From Lucifuga dentata (taxonomy: Eukaryota; Chordata; Actinopteri; Ophidiiformes; Bythitidae): DNA of 64,000 nucleotides. This document shows, one piece after another, positions 36,821-50,697 of the stretch; positions within the stretch are counted from its first letter, which is position 1; each line of letters starts with the position of its first letter. Below the pieces are notes generated by a model. That model saw only the letters and a list, made by a program, of their open reading frames with translations. It did no database searches and was not told the DNA's origin. The stretch spans positions 682,001 to 746,000 of the forward strand of contig VXCM01000496.1 in assembly GCA_014773175.1 (NCBI GenBank), in the 5' to 3' direction. The position numbers were made by a program, and so were the translations under genes.

Positions 36821-39800
36821 ATGGATTTTCCTGTTACTGCCTCAGTTTGAGATTTACTACTCATGAATCTGCACATTATTTGTAACTCAGCTAATAAAAA
36901 TGCACTATAAATAATTATTATTATTATTATGGTAATGTTATTACTTGAGGAAAATAAGAGTAATAACAATAGAAATAATGAATAGTATGAATGTTTGTAA
37001 AAGCGCCACAAAGTAATAAAGGCCATACACTCCAGAGAAATGTCTTGTTATGAAAAGAAATGAATTTTCAGAAACTTTTCTGTTCAGTGGAGGATCACAT
37101 TAGTGGAGACACTGTTATATTTAACGTCCTGTGACTAGGAATTGTGTCTTGTTGGTGCATGTTACAATCTATCAGCTGCCCTGCTGGAGGACAGCACTAC
37201 AGTGAGAACCTCCCACCCACCCACNCCCACCCACCCACTCCACCCCTGCCTGAAAGCTCCTGCTGAAGATTCCCCTCAGACCAGCCAGTCGACGCTCCTC
37301 ACTTACCTGAGTCTGCCTCCTCGCATCATCTCAGCTGCTGGAAGGCTTCACCCCTGGAATCCCAACGCCAGGAAGGCTAGTGTGCACTTCTATCAGGATG
37401 GTGTACAGTCTGCTGTCAGACAGTAAACAACATGTGGTGAAGGTGCTGAGTCTGTACACACTCTCAAACAATACCTGTATGTGAGCACAAAGCCCACGGT
37501 GTGACTGAGCTATTGCATTGAAAGAAAAAAAGTGTCTTAAAAGTTCTAATATTCAAATAGTAAAAGCATTACTGCATATGAAGATAATTTATTCTTAATG
37601 TTGCAACCAAGGCAGATGCAAACTGGGGATTGCAATGACTTCAGCAATCCTGGTGCAATATTTACATAGATTCTACAGAATTTGAAGCAAAATATGATCT
37701 TGAATTTTAACCCACCAACGCATCCTATAAAATGTTGTGTAGAAAAGCAAAAAAAAATAAATAAATAAAATCCACAGAAATTTATTTTTAATTGTTGACA
37801 AAGAATTCAAAGACACTGAATTTTGAGGGAAATATGTAATGTAAACTTTATTGTCCTCAAGAAGCAATTTGTTTTGCAACTGTACAACTGTACTTTCTAC
37901 AAAAAACAAACAAACAAAAAAAAAACATAACATCTAAACGTCTCTGTGATGTAATGGTACAACTACAAGAAAATAAGTGACTGGATTTGAATAATTCACT
38001 TGCTGCTGAGACCAAAGCGACTCTAGATGGCCTTTCTGATTTGCTGTTCCATGAAGCCGCCTGGAAGCTGCTCACAGTATCTTTTGTTTGTTAAGAGTAT
38101 ATGCTAGCTGCCAGTGGGAATGTTGGGACACAGGAATAATATGTCAGAAAAAAAGTCAAACGACTTGAAAGCAACATGACATGGAGTATAAGAGGAAATC
38201 AGGTTTGAAATTAAGCCGACTAGTTATTGTTGGTACTGATAAGAATCCCTCATTGGATCACATCAAGTCTGTGATTTGAGCCATTTGGAGCTTTCTGATT
38301 GCCAACTTTAATGAAACATTCCAAATTAATGGGGACTCCACAGTGAGGACACAGGAAACATGGGATAAAAAAAAATAGTTTACCAAGAGCAAATGAAATT
38401 TTAGAACGAGCAGTAATTAGTTTTGCTGAACGAGCATCCCTGTGGCCTTATCGATCCTGTCAGAAGATGTGATGGGAGCTCTCACAGACTACAAAACTCT
38501 GAATGCTGCTACTGCTTTTGTCAGTGTTACTCATCACAAGTGTCCCCAGAGTCCCTGTCCAATTAAGAGCAACAGCAAGCTAGAACCTTGATGAGATGGA
38601 TGTCTTTTTTTAAACAAATATAGGAACCAGTATATATGCACAATATAATGACCAAAAACCTGCGTCCTATTTTTCTCATGACAAAAACACAACCCGTCCG
38701 TGCTCTTCAATCATAATACAAGAGAACATATCCGCCCCCAACACACAACCTTATAAGTGAACAAAACAAAAATCTTTAAGTGGTATGAAAACAAAAGAAA
38801 ACACAGACTGTTAAACTGAGTCCAGGAAGGGAAGCCATTTTATGGATTTTTCAGGATATACAACATTAAGTAGTTACTAACATGAGCACAACTAGTATTT
38901 ACTGATTCTGCTAAAAGTTGCTCAGTATTCATGGTTCTTCAGGTAAAAATATATTCCACACTTTGTCACAAAAAAAACCCCAAAACAAAACAAAACAACA
39001 AAAAAAAAAGCACCTGATCATTTTTCAAAATAATAATAATAATTCCTCCTTTGATATACGGGGAACTTGCCCCAAAGGGACTCTAGATGGCATTGTTTCT
39101 GATGTGCCATTTCAGACTCCTGATGACTCAGATACTGAAACACCTGACCTTGGATTTCCACTTCAGACCACTGAGGTGTTTTGCCAGTACATGTCTTTGC
39201 ATTTCAGTTGGTTCTATTTTAAGAAAGAGGTGCAGGATACAGACAGACTGTTCTTATAAAACCTTGTAAGTCAGTTGAGAGAATACAGTAGATCCTATCA
39301 TGTTATTAAGTCCAAACACAATGAAACACTTACCATTCATTTCATGACATTTTATTCCAGTATCAAGTGTATCATTGTTGAATTTGAAGTGAGTATTAAT
39401 TGTTCATGCCTGCTCTTCTGTGCACACTTCACTGCACATTTTTAATGATATATTCATGCCCACATTTTTTTTTCACAGGTTTCATAAAGCTAGACTTGAT
39501 TAGAAACCCACTCTGAGTCCTAACAAAGCTCTGCTCCAGGTTTGAAACACCACACAGCCCCATGCTGACTCAAAGGGCAAAAATCAATCAGACATAGCAA
39601 GAGGGCTCCAAAATAATCTAAAGATACGAACATTCTGAGCACAAACATAGAAGTGTAGACATAAGTCAAATCTGGTAGGTCAACTCTCCCGCATGGCATG
39701 ACCTTTTATGTTAAGATTCAGTCATTCACATTCCAGAGCTAAATGTCACCAAATGTCACATCAAGGCCTCAGCATGCCAGCAAGTCCAGTCACAGGCAGA

Positions 39801-41974
39801 GATTTTAAATATGACAAATAAAACGGTCTGATATAATGTCACTAATATAATGTAAAGTTCTTCTACAATCTGCTTTTCGGCAGCACAAAACATTAAGGAT
39901 AAAGTTGTCCTCTGTGGTTTAGCCAATTAGGGTCCCACTGCACCGAGAACTGCAACGAGATGTTGAAGGAATCAATAGCAAGCTAATTTTATGCAGAGCA
40001 CGCAGCCAAGTGTGGTGATTATGTTTGAAAACACTGAAGTAAATAAGAGTGTTTACCCGTGTATTTATACATCTCAAAACCCAATCTAAGAACACAGTTG
40101 TATACTCTCTTGAGAGACTTGACAAATAATCCATCTGCATTGACGAGCTTCACACTGATTCATGGGCAACAGGAGTGAAGTGTTAGTGCAAAACAGGATT
40201 TTATAGAGCGCATTCTCAAGACAAAACGCTTTACGCTGAGAGTGACAGGCTCCTGGTCTATTCACAGTCAAGTCAGGTTTGCCGTTCAGTCTCTGGGTGA
40301 AACCTTGGCTTCAGAGCCTCAGATGTTTTCACACTGAAATCAGCCAAGAATCTCAAGTGCTCATGAAAAACATTTTGATTGATGCTGTTTTGTCACTCCA
40401 TCACTTTGCATTTAAGCCTTAAAACAAGGAGGAGAAACACGTTAGGGTGAAAAGAAAAGAACCTGGCTGCTGAAATGTAGCATTTAAAGAGCATGGATGC
40501 TAACTGAGGCTGAGGCTGAGCTTCAAGACTGCTTCTTCTTTCTGCACAACTACTTAGCTGAGCTTTGCTTTTCATAGCCAAGGACCTTGTTTATCAGTGA
40601 GCTTTTGTTACAGGAAGTAATTGATTTTTAAGAAGCGGTTACTTTTTTTTGTCATGTTACAGTAGAAATATGGGGTGAGCAATATAGCACCGATACAGCA
40701 TGAAAGAAATTACTTCTGACAACTAAAGAGTAAATAAATCCTTCATATGAATACCAGAACTCTTAATAGAGTTCTGTCATTTACAAATTTAATATGTGAG
40801 TTTTTCCATCTTGACCTTGTTCTTGTTGTTGTTCTTCTTCTTGGCAGGTTACAAAGCAATGTGAAAAGTACGCACTACTTTTACTGGAGTGTATAACATG
40901 ATGACTTTGTGTCTATATTGTGTTGTGAAGACTTCTTCATACCTCAAACTGCTTGACCCCGACATCTAACATCTTATAATACTTTGCTCCCTTCCAGCCT
41001 CTAACTCTCTCTTGCTGAGATAAACACTCCATAAACACTAAACTAGTCCAAAGAGCTTGTTTTGCAGATTTGAACAAAAATTTTTACAAAATCTCATGAC
41101 TATTTGGTGGTGACTAATAACATATTTTACCTTAAAATAAAATCCCAATAATCCCATAACCTCTCACAGTGAGGACTTCAAACATCTCTATTTTAAGTGG
41201 TGTGCAGGTGAAATTGTTAGTTCAGGCGGCTCAGTTCATTAGTGCTGTTCATTGCCTCGTGTTCCAGCCTCATGCAGTCTCTAATGGCTGCGTGTGTTCA
41301 GAAATGCCAACCGGGATGCTGTATAAAAATCACATCCGGCTGTAATTATGAAAAATGACAGTGTGTTCAACCTGAAGAGAAGTGTCATTACAAACCCGAG
41401 TCTATGAAAGAGCGAGAGATGAAAGAATAAAGGAGTGAGAGAGAAGAACAAGGAGAGACAGAGGTAAATGCGCATCCATTAAATGAAGAGCGTGGAGCAT
41501 TACCTGCTGGATTAGGTGGAGGCCATTATGTTTCCAGACACATGGAAAAGAGAGAGAGCTAAACATGTAACAAAAGCTGCAGTGCATTACAAACTAGAAA
41601 ACAAACAACTGTTTAATTCACAGAGCTGCATGAGGTGATGAGGAACTTGTATGAAGAGCTTCCAGAGCATCTCACTGTCATCTGTCCTGTGGGGGAAGAT
41701 CGCACTGTAATGGATTGATGGTCTCCAGATTTTTACAGTTCATTCAAGTTTTAGTCTGATCCTGTATTCTTACCCAACATTCAAAGAGAAGTACTGCAAA
41801 TAAAATGAAAATCATATGCAAAGTACAGCCAGAGAAAAGGAAACAGTGCCATAACACAGAGTTTTGATACGGCAAAATAATATCAAAGAGAAGGCAGCAT
41901 AACTATTTACAGTGGTTAAACATCATCTTTGCTATGAATCATATTTTGAACAGTGTTGGAGGACGTTCTCAAAT
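36821..41974. other. long mostly unique stretch
   Basis: I see no gene. Minor items are a short ATT run (about 36914-36930), the CCCA tract at 37212-37238, A-rich patches near 38980-39010, and small frames without domains. Confidence 0.4.
37212..37238. repeat. (CCCA)n tract duplicated across a single N
   Basis: CCCACCCACCCAC (37212-37224) is repeated exactly at 37226-37238 around one N at 37225. This is the same pattern as the other single-N joins, though here the repeat is also a microsatellite. Confidence 0.75.
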
Positions 41975-42725
41975 TCTTTGGAGTACCAGTGGAAAATACT
42001 TCATTACAAATAAAGCTTACAAAAACAAAGATCTACTTCTCAAAAGTACATGAGTATGAGTAAAGTATACTCAAGGATCAAAAGCAAAGTGAAGAATGAT
42101 CCCTGAATTAACATCTACAGTATTTGGTCCACCTTATAGCATCAGTCATGACAATGTCTAAAATTGGGGAAACAATGTTTTTTCATCCATATCAGATTTG
42201 TGGACTTTAATGCTTTCAGGTGACCTGAATTATTACATCAGCATCAGAGTAAATTCTCCTGCCAATTTTCGATTTCTAAAACTTTTGAGACAATATCTAA
42301 AATTCCAAATATCTGAAAAGAGTATCAAGCTAAAGCAAGGCCAAAACAGGTATTGGTATTTTTTACATAAAAAATAAGAATAAATACCACATAATGTACC
42401 AGACAGGGAAGCTTACTCAAGTACTATATTTAAGTAAAGTTTTGGGGATAGCGGTATTTTACTTGAATATTTTTGGAGCCTTTCTAACTTTCCTCTTCCA
42501 CTTTTCCACATTTCAGAGATAAATATTGGAAGTTTTTATGTTATTGTTGTTAGGGGTCATTATTCACTATGAGCACTCTACCTGTGATAGTTCAGTACAG
42601 TTTGCTGCTAATATGTGTTTACTTTTTTCCAGTAAAAATGATTGCAAGACTTTTACTTGTTGTACTTGTACTTTACTTGTACTGACACTGGCAGGTACAA
42701 CAGTACTTCCCATTACAGTACTGAT
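41975..42725. mobile_element. TACTTAAGTA-rich dispersed repeat, diverged copy
   Basis: Near the left end are ACCAGTGGAAAATACTTCAT and AAAAGTACATGAGTATGAG. From 42411 come TTACTCAAGTACTATATTTA, GATAAATATTGGAAGTTTTT, and TTGTACTTGTACTTTACTTG. These are words of the same family as at 50, 53 and 57 kb, but divergence is high and the orientation is unclear. Confidence 0.35.
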
Positions 42726-44475
42726 GGACAAATCAGTAGGCTGGAACATATCCACATTCATCTCTGATATCATTACCTAAAACTCATTTGCCACCTGTCA
42801 AATGAAATTGCTTTTATATTATTAGCACACCATCAATTTTTTCACATTGTACTTATGATCGTTTTTCAAAATTTCCCATTATTTTCCTAATACCCAATTA
42901 GACTGATAACTCACATTAACTAGAGTAAATGAATTACTTTAGGGAAGTGCCAGATGAAAGAAATGTGTCAGGTAAGGAACAACTCCAGAGCCCAGGTATT
43001 CCTCTGTAACTTAAAGCTCAAATAGGCACTAAAGGCAGCATGCACAGGGCGCCCCGGTGAGTCTATTTGAATCACAAATAACATCATAAATTTGCATGAC
43101 ACCAGGAAGCAAGAGGTGCACAATGAACCAGTGACTGGGAGGTAAAATCCCTGGGCCAACATTTCCATCTCAATAAAAAGGTCTTACATAACAGGCCTCA
43201 GTATACTTGACAGTAAATTATACACAAATATTTTGACTACTGCAGTAATTACTGCAGTAAATGGAAACATACAGTATGTTCAAATACTCTATATATATAT
43301 AGCATACATCATTCCAGTTATAGACTTAAAAACATAACTCTGGAGCATATTTTTTTCATTAGAAGTCATCCAGAACAGGTGAGATAGACAACATGGTGAT
43401 AATATTAATATGTGGGTGAGATAAATATATACTGAAAACTACAGAAAACTTGCCACACTGTCGCCAACCAGGTCCAGCAAATCAAAGTCAGTCATGATTG
43501 ATCATGCAGAAGCAGCTCTGGATTTGATCACACATTTGCCCACAGCTACAATATTTTCTCGTAGGAATGAGTGGTAAAATATTAATGTGTGTAGAGCCAT
43601 GGCAGCCTCTTCCAACTCTCTTAAAAGAATCTGTGAGCACATGCTGCAGGGGCTTCATTTCAATGCCTGCCACCTCCATTGATTTAAGGCCTGGTGTCAG
43701 CAGAAGCCTCATTTAGGAAAGTCATCTGTCTTGGCTGCCTGGGCCCTCTAAAAGGTTATTTAGCTGCCCGGTGCTTAGTAGCAATAGATAGAGGCTACAG
43801 AAGAAGACTGCTGTTATGTGTTTGTGTTGGCTATTGATTGCTGTGGCTTGTTTATGCAGAGCCTTTTTACGGGCACATCCAGCTTTGGTGTTAGGAGGGG
43901 AAGCAAGCTGTCATGGCTGAGTCTGATTGGATGATGAGTATTAAAGGGTAAATACAGTGATACAGACGACGCATATTTGCTGGGATCGTGTTTAAATGAG
44001 GACTGGTGTGAAAACAGCAGAGCGTTCTGGTGCAAACTCATTACCACTGTAATCCAGAACTCAGCTGTACTTAAAAGAAAAGCATTACTGGCGGCGGAGA
44101 GAATTCTATTAAATTATGCAGGAAGTAATACTGAAAATCCACAGCTGAAAAAGGGCTGCATTAGTGTTATATAGCACAAAGAATCCATTTTTCCCTTCAT
44201 AACAAAGAAACAAACACAGCTGTCATTATATTCTAAGTGCTAATGGATTAATTGAAAAGTTTTAAAGTCTATAGGAAGTATTATTTCTCACAGGAGGATA
44301 TTCAGCCATTTCACTTAAAATTACTGCTTGGTTTGAATCTGCTGTGTGCAGAGGTCAATGACAAAACAAATGAACAGTTTAAACACTAAAGTGGCAATCC
44401 TTTCTTACATGTAAATTTGAGCTCAATTCACATTTAAAGACGGGTGATAAATGCAAGTAAAAACCAATATAAAGT
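42726..44475. other. mostly unique stretch
   Basis: I see no gene. A short (TA)n run lies at about 43290-43304. The segment 43960-44240 is repeat-free and balanced in composition, and could be conserved noncoding sequence; this cannot be shown from one genome. Confidence 0.4.
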
Positions 44476-44870
44476 GTCTTTGAGCCTTGGCATAGATTGT
44501 ACAAGTTTCTCAAGGTCTATGGAGGGATGGAACATTATTCTTCTAAAAGATAATTTGTCATTTGGTGTTTTGATGCTTGATGGAGAGTGCTGTCTCATTT
44601 GGGTTGAGATCTGGTGACTGTGAAGGCCATAGCCTATGAGTTACATCATTTTCATATAAAAACAATTCAGCAAGCCTTTCATATCCCATGCATGGCTTTT
44701 TTTTTTTTTTNNNNNNNNNNNNNNNNNNNNNNNNNNNNNNNNNNNNNNNNNNNNNNNNNNNNNNNNCCCCCCCCCAAAAAAAAATGACCTCAACAGCATA
44801 ACAGAACCACATATTTGAGGGAATTGGATGATTAAAAGTTGATCTTTTTAAGGTTATCACCCATCTGTGT
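44476..44870 (-). mobile_element. Tc1/mariner-like transposase remnant, split by a gap
   Basis: On the minus strand a short frame gives WPSQSPDLNP, the conserved block of Tc1-type transposases whose Asp lies shortly before the last catalytic acidic residue. The following residues (NETALS) do not keep the usual I-E-x-x-W. The flanking words, GATGGAACATTATTCTTCTA with GGTGTTTTGATGCTTGATG on one side and ACAGCATAACAGAACCAC on the other side of the N gap, also match a dispersed fish repeat I recognise. The frame is broken by the gap and by deletions, so it is not functional. No terminal inverted repeats were identified. Confidence 0.55.
44711..44766. other. 56-N assembly gap
   Basis: The gap is flanked by a T run on the left and a C run plus an A run on the right, inside the Tc1-like remnant. 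Poor resolution of homopolymers is the likely cause. Confidence 0.99.
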
Positions 44871-46448
44871 AATTAAATCAACTGTGTACATTGTACTACA
44901 CTGTGACGTCTCACTCTCCTGCATCCTATTTAGGGGTCTCATGTCACCTGACTGTACACCCTACATGACTCACCACAACAAGAGGATTGCCTGAGGGGGC
45001 TGGATGGCAATACAGGCCCCCCTGTCCCACACAACAGCTACAAAGAAGAGAGAATTGTGTTGCTTTGGGGGTTTCATGAAGAAGAGGGAAAAGTCTGGCC
45101 TGAGGTGATCACAACAGACTTTGGTCAGTGAGCAGGAATTTGTTACTACAGATGGAAATGTAGGAATGAATGTTAAGCATAAAGGATATTTTCACAATGA
45201 TCACAAAAGAGAAAGGAGACATTACCACCAAGAGACAATGGTTATCTGTTCTCCCAGGAAATGTCCATGTGATTTATAAGAAGAATAACAAACTGAATGA
45301 AGACCTTGTTTATCTAAGGCTGATTTGAGATTGCCTCTATTAATCTCTTGCTTCTTTTCTGCTGTTTAACTCTTTATTTTCTTTTAGATCTTAGAATTTA
45401 CTAGTGATGATACAGGTAAATAGGATGGAGGGAACATGGCAGAATATGGCATCAATCAATTAAACTCAACAAGAGTATAAATAAAGGACACTAACTCGGT
45501 TTTTATAAGTCAATAATGATTTTGATTCTTAAAAAATGTTATTTGTCATTGGCTTCACTGATTCATTCACATACTCACTTGCTTAAGCTGCCCCTAGTGG
45601 TCAGTAGGAGATATGCAACATCAGCAGAAGACATTGTTTTCTGTCAAGTGGCATCAGATTGGACTGTCTTTAAGATTTAAAAAGTTAGTCCCTTTTAGAT
45701 GGTATAAGATTATTTTTAGTTTTAGTCCCTGTAGCGTTGCTAAGGTTCGTTGATCAAGTTGTTTGTCGACTGTTTGCTTTATCCCCTCAGCTATAGAATC
45801 TGATCACAGAGTACAAGTAATCCGTTTCCTAACATCCTGAAGCAGCAGGTGTGCAGTAATCTATTATAGAAATTAAGGCTCTTGTTACACTGATGCTATA
45901 TTTATCTTTTAATTAAAACCTGATATATATAGTTCACACATATAGTGTGCATAAACTGAATGAATTTCTGAATGTGCATTCTTTTTTCTTTTTTTTTCAT
46001 TGCGGTACATTTCCTGCAAAGCCCTGAAAGCAGGCTTCTTAGTCTGGGGCTTGAATTGCTTGGACCTGCTCTTTGTTTTGACAGAGACATTTTCTTGTTG
46101 TTTCATTTTGGCAATGCAGCTACCTTACCTGCTGCATACACACTGCCAATACCCACAGGCATCTACCTTTGAATCTGCATCTTTTCATCATCTAACTGCT
46201 TATTTTGCCAACAATAAAAGGCTAATATTACTACATAATGCATAAATACAACTCAAAGAACTATTAGAAAATCAACGATAAAGCTAATGCTTGATTTCAT
46301 AATGTCAGTGAAAAGTGCAGTGATCTTGCGGCACCAAACTTTTTTCCTACTTTCCAACTCTCCCTTTTACACAACAGCTGAATCTTTCTCCTACCCAATG
46401 AAAACAAAACATTCAGACCTGTTTTGTACTGAGCCCTGCAGACGGAGG
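44871..46448. other. unannotated stretch
   Basis: I see no gene or repeat that I can name. Confidence 0.45.
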
Positions 46449-46500
46449 CTGACTTTGTTTTATTGAAACAAAGTCAGTGCTTTGCTTTCAGTGCTGAAAG
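46449..46500. repeat. two adjacent perfect hairpins
   Basis: CTGACTTTGTTT (46449-46460) pairs with AAACAAAGTCAG (46466-46477) over a 5-nt loop. CTTTCAG (46485-46491) then pairs with CTGAAAG (46494-46500) over 2 nt. No T-run or gene end is nearby. Confidence 0.85.
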
Positions 46501-47302
46501 TGGATATGGTTTGTGGTGGACAAGCCAAAGCCTCAGCCTGCGACTTCCACTGATGGATCATGGGATAATAGGTTTAACGTGGAGTAAATTGGCAGTTATG
46601 GGGTCAGGACGAGAGAGATGAGAAACAGGGGGAAGTGGCAGTTGAGCTGCAGGGCTTGATTGGTGGGTGGAGCTATATTTAAGAGGTGGAGACTGTCTGT
46701 GACTCCTCTATTTATTTCCAAGCCATTCAGTAAGAATAATTATAATTACACAACGACACTGCACTCAATGTGTAGTTAATTGAATTAAAATCAGCAAAGA
46801 TTGAGAAACTGACAAAGATATGTCTAGCCAATGCTCATTAGCTCCTGTGGGACCAATGTTTTTCAAATCTATGAATATTTAATATTTTCAGTACTTGCAC
46901 AGTAAGAAAAAGTGTAAATTGAATGGTTGTAATTAAAGAAATGTAATAAAGGCATTTACAAAGCATGACGTTTCTAACAGCAGATGCTAAAGTTTGGAAG
47001 GAATTGGTGCCACTACTCTAAAGATATTAGATGGCAGGAAATTTACAGTTGTTCTGGAACTAGCTCACAATTAAAGTACCATGGGAATAAATGAATTGGG
47101 CATAAAATTGTTCAGCAGTATATCAAAAGAATCACTTTCAACTTGGAAGGCAGCCTCAGGAGGCTTTTTAAAAAGAAGATATCTCAGAGATATGAAGTAG
47201 TGGCATTTTTCATTTTTGCTGTTCCAGATAGGAAATGGGAAATGAGCGAAGGAGGAGAAATGAGTGCAGTGAAACAGAAGAGATGAAGGACAGTGAGTGA
47301 GT

Positions 47303-47308
<6 letters not shown>
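46501..47308. other. unannotated stretch
   Basis: I see no gene or repeat that I can name. Confidence 0.45.

Positions 47309-47339
<31 letters not shown>
47309..47339. repeat. (GA)n microsatellite
   Basis: About 15 uninterrupted GA units. Confidence 0.95.
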
Positions 47340-47340
<1 letters not shown>

Positions 47341-47510
47341 CATCTACTGTCTATGAGAATAGAAAGCAAAGCAAGAGTGGGCTGGCAGAGGAGCTTTGCT
47401 CATTAAAAACTGATGTATGTCCATATTAGACATGGCTTGGTTGCCTTTTTCTCCCTGATGAAGAATGTTTTGGCCATCTGCTGCTACAACACAAAACACT
47501 TCCTCTGCAA

Positions 47511-47513
<3 letters not shown>

Positions 47514-47548
<35 letters not shown>
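47514..47548. repeat. (TG)n microsatellite
   Basis: About 17 uninterrupted TG units. Confidence 0.95.
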
Positions 47549-47552
<4 letters not shown>

Positions 47553-49861
47553 TGCATGTGGTATACATGTGCTGCTACATACTTAATGAAATTAGTGCTG
47601 CTGGACCTCATACCGCTTCATAGTTGTGCAACGGCTGACTTGCGTGAGTGGAAGTGGGCTTATGTCAGCAGGTGGCTCGAGAAGGAGTTCAGACAGGCTC
47701 ATTTGTGTCAACAAACAAAGTTGTCGTCATAGATTGCTGCACCGCCGACACGACCCCATTAATGTGGTTTAGTGATATGAGTGAGAGACTAAACACGAAC
47801 TGACGCAGCAAAAAAAGTCTGAAAGAACATCCATCTGTTCTTTCTTCTACCGCCTGCCCATCCGTCTATTCTTTCATCCATCAAGCCTATTTTCCATTAT
47901 TTATGAGACATTAGCTCTGTATGTAATTAATTGGTGTTGTTAATAGCAAATGCATCAAGTTAATGATTTTCAATTAAGGAGATGTTTTGTGTTGTTGATT
48001 AGGCCTACAGGGCCTATCAGCTGTGGTTTATGTAAACTGCCAAGTCCTCTTTTGTCTCCTGTTAATGAGCTATGACGTGGTTCAGAGTGCCATAGGTGAT
48101 GCAGCACAGGAGCTGTGTGAAATGGAAGATACTGTATAATGAATGTGATGATGAGGACAAAGAAGATAATTAACCGTCACACTTCTACCAAACAAGTGGA
48201 ACTAACGTGATTTCGTCAACATGTGAGAAGTGCCGTGATGTCTGGCTGCAGCAGCTGTGGCGTACATCTCTATTTTTGCCCTCTTCATTAGGAACACTCT
48301 GACCTTTAACAACAGACAACCAAGTAAAAACCTGTAGTCAAAGACCAGGATGTCTGAACAGTATTTCTCCTTGCTTCTCCAGGGATAAATTCTCCTTTTC
48401 TGTCACAGATTAAAGTCTCCTGTCAGATACCATCACATCCGGAGTTGATCCTTTTAACCTTTCAAATCCCTTAGCAAAAGCAGATGTAAAACTATAAAAG
48501 GACGAGCAGTAGTAAAGTATTAATTAGTCTGCTTTACATCAGATTATCTGGTTCACATCTGAAGGTGTGTTGAGCTTAGCGTACAGCTTCATGTTATGTT
48601 TTCCTGGGCTCAGAGAGGGAAGATCATAGAGCGAGCTCTGGGCGTTTCATCTCTGTGCAGTAGCTCTGTGCTTTCCTTTTTTCCTCTGGTGTAGCAGCAG
48701 AGTTACTAGCCTGTGTGAGGACAGTCAGTGTATATCAATCAGGAACATGGTGTGTTCTGATGAGGAGCACACCCTTCTGTCTCTTGCTGTGTTTGTATAT
48801 GTGCACGTCTAAAGACAATTTAGAGCCAATTGTTGCAAGATGCATAATGAGGAGCAGGATGAGTCATTTTGAGATGATAATAGCACTGTCAGCATGTGTG
48901 GGAGTAAGCATTAGGGTTAGCTGGTGCAAATGGAACTGTCTTGTTGGTAAATGATGGTTCTGGTGGTGTGGTTGTGGTTAGGAACAGATAGTCAGCAGTT
49001 TCCACAACGTTCTGTGGTGTTGGTCTGTGGAAGTGGATGCCATTGACTCTCACCACACCCTGATGCGTCTCCATGTCTGCAGCACTGTTTATCTTTATAG
49101 CATGAATCTTAACTCACAGAGACTCAGATATTTTTCATGAAGCGAGCACTTTTCTTTTCTTGAATGTGTGATGCTTGAATTATACACCCAAGCCTAAAAT
49201 AGGAGCTCACTTCCATCTACTCACTCCTGGGGAGTGACTGGTACAGAGGGAGAGGTGCAGACGTCACACATGTGGTCCAGCCTGTGACTCAGCCATGTTG
49301 CCAGCATGATGGGGATATGTTTGCCCAAAGTAGCAGCCTTGGTAGAAAATCTTTCCATTGCTTTTGTGTCTATGTGCGTCATTCAAGGCCCTCCATCATT
49401 TATGCTGCACCTCAAATGAGAGCCTTTTCAGGCTAAATAAAGGCTACCGAGTCTTATGTAACTGAGGTCCAAGTGTGTAATAACAGCATGTTGAGGACAA
49501 AGAAGACACATAACTTGATCACGTTCTGAAAATATCACAAGGGCGGCTCTATGTCAGGCTCCGTGGCTTTACTCAGCCTGGGGGTCATTTCACTTCATCC
49601 TTCACAAGAACAGCTTTCAGCAGTTCAGTTTCAGCAGTTTTGTTCCTCAGTATTATCTTGTTTTAGGTGAATATCCTGACCAAAACTATATATAAGTTCA
49701 AAATAAACACCAATTTTGATCTCTTGTTTTTTTTAAGAAAGAAAAGCTGCAATCTGTTCAGATCTAAACAAAGAATCACCAGCCATAGAAAAAGATATTA
49801 TATTTTCTGATGTTCAAGCTTTATTTCCATCAGTATTATTAAAAGAGCAGGAACATTGTAA
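47549..49861. other. mostly unique stretch
   Basis: I see no gene. The part 47860-48080 is repeat-free and contains several homeodomain-type TAATTAA and TTAATGA words, so it is a weak candidate for conserved noncoding sequence. Confidence 0.4.

Positions 49862-49904
<43 letters not shown>
49862..49904. repeat. (AAT)n microsatellite
   Basis: About 14 uninterrupted AAT units. Confidence 0.95.
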
Positions 49905-50396
49905 GTTGTTTCTTGTACATTCCCTGTAATATCAATCAAACTGATGTTGGATTCAAATAAAAACAGTCAAGAGTGCATTACTGTCTTATTTCCTTTGTTA
50001 GCATCCGTGTTACTATTAGCGATGATAAGCCGATATGCTGAATGAGAGGCTAATGGGCCTTTGAACAACAAATGGAGCTGAGGATGCTGTTTTAATGTGT
50101 TCACTCTGAAGGAGATAAATGAAGGGGAGCGGTCAGCAGAGGACAGAAAGCAACACACACATTTACAACGTTCACACACAAAAGGCAGGAAGCAGAGGCC
50201 TGATGAGAGCCAGGCTGTTTGTTTGTCCTATGCAGACGACACGGATATGAGCTGATCCAAACACCATGGCTTTAGACCGAAACAGAGGTCACAATGAAAA
50301 GAAAATGTGTTAGCTAAAGCTCCATCTTGTAGCAGACAAATATTTATTAGTAAAAAGCCAATGATTGTACTTTATTATTTTCCATTGCCTCCTTTT
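49905..50396. other. unannotated stretch
   Basis: I see nothing here that I can name. Confidence 0.45.
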
Positions 50397-50681
50397 TTTT
50401 TTTTTTTNCTTTTTTTTTTTTTTTTAATAATAAAATTTTCTTTACTTTTACCTCTGGAAAAACAACCCATTTTAGTTGTTACTTCATGGTGTTCCAGTAG
50501 ATTTATAATCAATATTTCAACCACAAACACCCTCATAGATCTCTGACAGACCCTCCATTCATCACATAAAACCTGCAGAAAACATTGCAGAGTGAAGTTT
50601 CAGGCACTGGGTAGGGTAATGGAAGTGAAAATGTATCTACAGTAATAATAAAAAAAAAAAAAAGNAAAAAAAAAAAAAAAG
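50397..50681. repeat. poly-T and poly-A tracts, each with a single N
   Basis: A T run surrounds an N at 50408 and an A run surrounds an N at 50665, with about 220 bp of unique sequence between them. Both Ns look like homopolymer-caused contig joins. Confidence 0.8.
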
Positions 50682-50697
50682 GAATATACCCAGAAGG

